Origin: CAISIP01 sp038247175 | Lineage (GTDB): Bacteria > Pseudomonadota > Gammaproteobacteria > Burkholderiales > Burkholderiaceae_C | Reading direction: 5' to 3' | NCBI GenBank assembly: GCA_038247175.1 | Contig: JBBRVD010000139.1 | Location: 1-10,108, forward strand | Length of the DNA stretch: 10,108 bases | Shown: piece by piece, positions 6,015 to 10,108 of the stretch | Position numbering within the stretch: the stretch's first letter is position 1 | Layout of the letters: each line of letters starts with the position of its first letter | Notes under the pieces: model-generated | Databases searched by the model: none | What the model saw: the letters and a program-made list of their open reading frames with translations, nothing else | Told to the model about the DNA's origin: nothing | Translations under genes and position numbers: made by a program

Positions 6015-7229
6015 ATGCTGATCGACTTCTTCTACACCTTGCGCTCGGCCAAGCTGCCGGTGTCGGTCAAGGAATACCTGACCCTGCTCGAGGCGCTCAA
6101 GGAAGGCGTCGTCGGCCCGAACACCGACCAGAACGACGACACGCCTGCTCCGACCGGATACAAGATCGACGATTTCTACTACCTCAGCCGCGCCGCGCTG
6201 GTCAAGGATGAGAAACACTACGACAAGTTCGACCGCGCCTTCTCCGCCTACTTCAAGGGGGTCGAGTTGCTGGCCGACTTCACGCAAGACGTACCGCTCG
6301 AGTGGCTGCGCAAGAACCTCGAACTCAACCTGAGCCCCCAAGAGAAGGCCAAGATCGAGAAGATGGGCTGGGACGAGCTGATGGAGACGCTCAAGAAGCG
6401 CTTCGAGGAGCAGAAGGAACGCCATGAAGGCGGCAGCCGGATGATCGGCACCGGCGGCACATCGCCGTTCGGTGCCAACGGTTTCAACCCGCAAGGCATC
6501 CGCATCGGCCAGGAAAAAAGTCGCAATCGCAGCGCGGTCAAGGTGTGGGACCAGCGGGCCTACAAGGACTACGACGACACCCAGGAACTGGGCACCCGCA
6601 ACATCAAGGTTGCGCTGCGCCGCTTGCGCAAGTTCGCGCGCGAAGGACACGAGGAAGAACTCGACCTGGACGACACCATCCGTTCGACTGCGGCCAACGC
6701 CGGCTGGCTCGACATCAAGATGGTGCCCGAGCGCCATAACAATGTGAAGGTTCTGCTGCTGATGGACGTCGGCGGCACCATGGACGAACATATCGCGCGG
6801 GTGGAGGAGATGTTCTCGGCCACCAAGACCGAGTTCAAGCACATGGAGTTCTATTACTTCCACAACTGCGTCTACGACTTCATGTGGAAGAACAACCGCC
6901 GCCGCTTCTCCGAAAAATTCCCGACCTGGGACATCATCCGCAAGTACAACAAGGACTACAAGCTGATTTTCATCGGCGATGCGACGATGAGCCCCTACGA
7001 GATCCTGCAACCCGGGGGCAGCGTGGAATACAACAATGAAGAAGCTGGCGCCGAGTGGCTGCAGCGGCTGACCAACGCGTTTCCCAAGTTCGTCTGGATC
7101 AACCCGGAGCCACAGGGCGTGTGGCAATACCGCCAGAGTATCAGCGTGATCGGGCAACTGATGAACCAGCGCATGTACCCGCTTACCATCAAGGGTCTGG
7201 AAGAGGCCATGCGACTGCTGTCAAAATAG
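6015..7229 (+). CDS. VWA-domain protein, MoxR partner (CoxE/COG3825-like)
   Basis: A 404-residue protein of the VWA-containing family usually found beside MoxR ATPases. Residues 1-30 (MLIDFFYTLRSAKLPVSVKE onward) are the characteristic N-terminus. Residues 50-140 form a helical region, and 105-138 is a highly charged Lys/Glu helix, possibly a coiled coil. A Gly-rich linker (139-160) follows. The C-terminal half carries a VWA fold: strand VKVLLLM (244-250), a MIDAS-type loop DVGGTMD (251-257), and a later strand KLIFIGDATM (316-325) whose D322 could be the third metal-site residue. The canonical MIDAS DxSxS is DxGxT here, so metal binding may be altered. No signal peptide or membrane segment is seen, so it is likely cytoplasmic. 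Such proteins act as substrate adaptors for MoxR ATPases. An open frame extends upstream to 5868, but the Shine-Dalgarno supports 6015. tamA starts 4 bases after its stop. Confidence 0.9.
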   Translation: MLIDFFYTLRSAKLPVSVKEYLTLLEALKEGVVGPNTDQNDDTPAPTGYKIDDFYYLSRAALVKDEKHYDKFDRAFSAYFKGVELLADFTQDVPLEWLRKNLELNLSPQEKAKIEKMGWDELMETLKKRFEEQKERHEGGSRMIGTGGTSPFGANGFNPQGIRIGQEKSRNRSAVKVWDQRAYKDYDDTQELGTRNIKVALRRLRKFAREGHEEELDLDDTIRSTAANAGWLDIKMVPERHNNVKVLLLMDVGGTMDEHIARVEEMFSATKTEFKHMEFYYFHNCVYDFMWKNNRRRFSEKFPTWDIIRKYNKDYKLIFIGDATMSPYEILQPGGSVEYNNEEAGAEWLQRLTNAFPKFVWINPEPQGVWQYRQSISVIGQLMNQRMYPLTIKGLEEAMRLLSK

Positions 7230-7233
7230 CCGC

Positions 7234-9111
7234 ATGATCAATCGATGGGTAGGCGGGCGAGCGCTCACCGCATTACTTGTTGCCTGCATGCTCGCCACCG
7301 GTTGTGCATCGATCGGACAACCGGCAGTCCGCTCCGGCACGGCAGATGCAAAGACAGACACCACGCCTGGCGATGCTGAAGTCCGGGCGTTCGAGGTCGA
7401 TGTCCGTGCGCCGGACAAGATCGGCGAGTATCTCGAACGGCACCTGGAGCTGATGCGGTACCGCTCGCTGACCGACCTGGACGACACCGAACTCGAACGG
7501 CTGGTCGTCGCCGCCGACAGGAACACACGCGATCTGCTGGGCACCCTGGGGTATTTCTCGCCCGAGATCTCCATCGAGCGCGACAAAGCCCTTGCCGGCT
7601 CCGGCGCCACGCGCATCGTGCGAATCGCCGTGCAACCCGGCCCGCCCACGCTGGTGCAATCGGTTGCGCTGTCCTTCAGCGGCGACATCGCCGATGACCC
7701 AGCGGCGGCGGCGCAACGCCTTGCCATTCAAGACAACTGGGCCTTGTCTGCTGGCAAGCCTTTCACCCAGCAAGCCTGGGACGACGCCAAGACACAAAGC
7801 CTGCGCCTGCTCGCCGCCAGACGGTACCCACTCGGTCGCATCGCTGCCAGCCGCGCCGAGATCGATCCGCCGCAACAATCGGCGCGTCTGAGCGCCACGC
7901 TCGATTCCGGGCCGGCGTACCGCCTGGGCGCGCTGCAGGTCGAGGGTCTGAAGCGCTACGAACCTGAACTGGTCGAACGCATCGCGCGCCTGCGGCCCGG
8001 CAGCGAGTACGATCAAGTGGCGCTACTGGAGGCGCAACAGCGACTGCAGGACAGCGGCCATTTCAACTCGGTGGTGCTGGAGATCGACCCGCAGGGCAAT
8101 CCGCAGGCGGTGCCGGTGATCGCCACGGTGCGCGAGGCCAAGCGCAGCAACATCCAGCTGGGCGTGGGCATCAGCACCGACAGTGGAGCACGCCTGTCGG
8201 CAGAACACACCAACCACCAGATGCCGTTGCTCGGCTGGCGCGCGGTGTCCAGTCTGCTGCTGGACAACGACACCCAGTCGGTTCAAAGCGAATGGACAGC
8301 GCCACAAGAGGACGACCTGTGGCAATGGCAGCTCTTCGGGCGACTCAAGAACGAGGACGCAGCCAGCGTCAAGGTGCGCAGCCAGCAACTGCGCGCCGGC
8401 CAGCTGCAGCTCGGCGAAGCCATCGACCGCAATGTCTACCTGCAATATGACCGGGCCACGACCACGGGAGTCGGGGTCAACGAGGCGGCGCAAACCATCA
8501 GCGCCAACTATGCCTGGACCCGGCGCAGCTTTGACAACCTGCCCTACCCGTCCGACGGCTATGGCCTGGCAGCTGAACTCGGTGGTGGCTACACGCTGGG
8601 CAGCCAGCGCGAGCCCTTCGTGCGCGGCCGGCTGAACTGGCTGGGCGTCTGGTCGCTGGCCAGCAGCGGTGATGACCGCCGTAGCTGTGCCCGCGCGGGC
8701 CGTATTGCGCTGCGCGCGCAAGCCGGCGCCGTGCTGGCCAAGGACGGCGTCGTGCTGCCCAGCACCCAGCTTTTTCTCACCGGTGGCGACGCGACGGTGC
8801 GGGGGTATTCGTTTCACAGCATCGGCGCCGCCGAGGCGAACGGCATCACCACACCGGGCCGATACCTGGCTGGCGCCAGCCTCGAGTGGCAGCGGCCGAT
8901 CCTGATCGACGGCCGGCCCAGCGACTGGGAAAGCACGGTCTTCATCGACGCGGGCGCGGTCGCCGACAAGACGTCCGAACTCAAGGCCAAGGTCGGCGTC
9001 GGCGCCGGTGTGCGTTACCGCAGCCCGGTCGGCCCGCTGCAGCTCGACCTGGCCTATGGCCTGGCGACCCGCAACCTGCGCCTGCACCTGAGTGTCGGCT
9101 TCACGTTCTGA
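7234..9111 (+). CDS. tamA: TamA, Omp85-family outer-membrane assembly protein
   Basis: A 625-residue Omp85/BamA-superfamily protein, the outer-membrane subunit of the translocation and assembly module; E. coli TamA is about 577. The N-terminus is hydrophobic and ends in LATGC (C24), which fits the relaxed bacterial lipobox, so it may be a lipoprotein or carry an ordinary signal peptide. Residues 50-300 hold three POTRA-like domains: for example, RDLLGTLGYFSPEISIE (99-115) in the first and LGALQVEGLKRYEPELVERI (231-250) opening the third. About 305-625 is the 16-strand barrel with the Omp85 loop-6 signature GGDATVRGYSFHSIG (517-531, VRGY at 522-525). The protein ends in the aromatic beta-signal LHLSVGFTF with terminal Phe, as expected for a Bam-inserted barrel. 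It begins 4 bases after the VWA gene, lacks a clear Shine-Dalgarno, and overlaps tamB by one base. The tamA call rests on architecture plus the tamB neighbour. Confidence 0.92.
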   Translation: MINRWVGGRALTALLVACMLATGCASIGQPAVRSGTADAKTDTTPGDAEVRAFEVDVRAPDKIGEYLERHLELMRYRSLTDLDDTELERLVVAADRNTRDLLGTLGYFSPEISIERDKALAGSGATRIVRIAVQPGPPTLVQSVALSFSGDIADDPAAAAQRLAIQDNWALSAGKPFTQQAWDDAKTQSLRLLAARRYPLGRIAASRAEIDPPQQSARLSATLDSGPAYRLGALQVEGLKRYEPELVERIARLRPGSEYDQVALLEAQQRLQDSGHFNSVVLEIDPQGNPQAVPVIATVREAKRSNIQLGVGISTDSGARLSAEHTNHQMPLLGWRAVSSLLLDNDTQSVQSEWTAPQEDDLWQWQLFGRLKNEDAASVKVRSQQLRAGQLQLGEAIDRNVYLQYDRATTTGVGVNEAAQTISANYAWTRRSFDNLPYPSDGYGLAAELGGGYTLGSQREPFVRGRLNWLGVWSLASSGDDRRSCARAGRIALRAQAGAVLAKDGVVLPSTQLFLTGGDATVRGYSFHSIGAAEANGITTPGRYLAGASLEWQRPILIDGRPSDWESTVFIDAGAVADKTSELKAKVGVGAGVRYRSPVGPLQLDLAYGLATRNLRLHLSVGFTF

Positions 9112-10108
9112 TGCGTCTGCTGAACCGATTCGCCTTCATCCTGGTCTGGCTGCTCGAGCTGGCGCTGGTGGCCAGCGGCGCGCTGCTGATCGCCGCCTGG
9201 TTCTGGAGCGGCACCGATGGCTCGCTGGCCACCACGCTCAAGCAGTTGCAGCCCTACCTGCCGTCTGGTCCGTCGCTGGCGGTGCAAGATGTCAGCGGGA
9301 CGGTGCGCGGCGGCGGACGTATCGGAAACCTGCGTTGGCAGTCTGGCGGCCTGGATGTGCAGGTTCGCGAGTTGCGTTTCACCTGGGAGCCGCTGGACTT
9401 GCTGCAGCGCCGGCTGCGCTTCACGACACTGACGATCGCCGAGTTGCAGATCGACGACCAGCGGCCCGCTTCCACCCCCCAGCCACCGACCGAAGTGGTG
9501 CCGCCGCTGGAGCTGGATGTGCCGTTTTCGGTTGGCCGGGTTCGGCTGCCTGGTCCGACACCGGTCGATGTGACGGACATCGGCGGCCGTTACCGGTTCA
9601 GTGACAACCGGCACCAGCTGCAACTCGATTCGCTGGCTGTGGCACAGGGCCGTTATGCGGGCCGCCTGAGCTTGCAGGCCCGCGCACCGATGACGCTGGA
9701 CCTGCAGTTGCAGGGTACCGTCTCGGCGCCGATTGCCCAGGACCGGTCGGTGGCACTGGAGGCAACGGCCACGCTGCGCGGATCCCTGGCCGGGCCCGAC
9801 GCCCGCCTGGACCTGCTGGCCCAGCTCCAGCCCGGACCGGGCAATACCGGGGCACTGGCCCAGGCGCGCACCATGCGCGCGACGGTGTCGGCGCAGATCA
9901 GCCCCTGGGCCGCGCAGCCGATCGTGCGGGCGCAGTCCACGTTCAATCACCTGAACCTGGCCACCTTGTGGCCGGCTGCACCGCGGACCCTGTTGACCGG
10001 CAACGCCTGGGTGCGGCCGGTGAGCGCCGGCTGGTTGGTCGATTTCAACCTGATCAATCGCGCTGCCGGCCCCTGGGACAAGGGGCAACTGCCGCTGGAC
10101 AGCGCCAA
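9111..10108 (+). CDS. tamB: TamB, inner-membrane translocation and assembly module subunit (5' part, runs off window)
   Basis: The ATG shares its A with the last base of the tamA stop codon (TGATG), implying translational coupling. The frame stays open for the 332 complete codons present and is cut by the window end; full TamB proteins are usually over 1,200 residues. Residues 7-32 form a single N-terminal membrane anchor (FAFILVWLLELALVASG and on), with an acidic E16 in the middle of the hydrophobic stretch. The rest is periplasmic, rich in alternating hydrophobic strands such as VQDVSGTVRGGGRIGNLRW (58-76) and RFTTLTIAELQIDDQRP (103-119). This is the AsmA-like repeating-groove pattern that precedes the C-terminal DUF490 domain, which lies outside the window. 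TamB pairs with TamA to span the periplasm; the family is linked to autotransporter assembly and phospholipid transport to the outer membrane. Confidence 0.9.
   Translation, partial: MRLLNRFAFILVWLLELALVASGALLIAAWFWSGTDGSLATTLKQLQPYLPSGPSLAVQDVSGTVRGGGRIGNLRWQSGGLDVQVRELRFTWEPLDLLQRRLRFTTLTIAELQIDDQRPASTPQPPTEVVPPLELDVPFSVGRVRLPGPTPVDVTDIGGRYRFSDNRHQLQLDSLAVAQGRYAGRLSLQARAPMTLDLQLQGTVSAPIAQDRSVALEATATLRGSLAGPDARLDLLAQLQPGPGNTGALAQARTMRATVSAQISPWAAQPIVRAQSTFNHLNLATLWPAAPRTLLTGNAWVRPVSAGWLVDFNLINRAAGPWDKGQLPLDSA

Noticed and set aside
5985..7157. 390-codon minus-strand open frame opposite the VWA gene
   Set aside because: Composition is Val/Leu/Asp/His-rich with no motif. It is a third-position GC artefact of the true gene.
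8023..10088. Two long minus-strand open frames opposite tamA and tamB (8023-9087 and 9054-10088)
   Set aside because: Both lie opposite clear TamA and TamB coding sequence, lack domains, and have typical antisense composition.

Overview
The window looks like ordinary chromosome from a GC-rich betaproteobacterium. Order Burkholderiales, and a Comamonadaceae-like lineage within it, is my best guess. It rests on overall protein character and GC-rich codon use; no rRNA or other phylogenetic marker is present. There are ten protein-coding genes. I saw no tRNA or rRNA gene, insertion sequence, CRISPR array or phage gene. Coding density is very high: the largest gap without a gene is about 150 bases.

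Left block (1-1122, minus strand): an orphan ParA/MinD-type deviant-Walker ATPase is followed 30 bases later by a MaoC-like hydratase. Divergent from it, across a 114-base gap holding a perfect 14-bp palindrome, is a full-length KefB/KefC-type CPA2 cation:proton antiporter (1237-3159).

Middle block: a DUF1841 protein (start chosen at 3310) converges on a diheme, c4-like periplasmic cytochrome c (3775-4443, minus). Their 27-base gap is largely a GC-rich hairpin. The cytochrome has a consensus TATAAT hexamer 48 bases upstream of its start, in a 105-base divergent region shared with the next block.

Right block (4549 to the end, plus strand): five closely packed genes that look like one transcription unit. 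They are a MoxR-type AAA+ ATPase, a RimJ/RimL-like GNAT acetyltransferase, a VWA-domain protein with an altered MIDAS motif, the Omp85-family protein TamA with a lipobox-like N-terminus, and the start of TamB, which runs off the window. Gaps are 16, 13 and 4 bases, then a 1-base stop/start overlap.

MoxR and VWA proteins are known to work as ATPase/adaptor pairs in assembling or activating other protein complexes. TamA and TamB form the translocation and assembly module linking the inner and outer membranes. The arrangement suggests, without proving, that an acetyltransferase and an envelope-assembly module are tied to a MoxR-VWA pair. That is the most interesting hypothesis here. Everything else resembles core-genome housekeeping or envelope genes.
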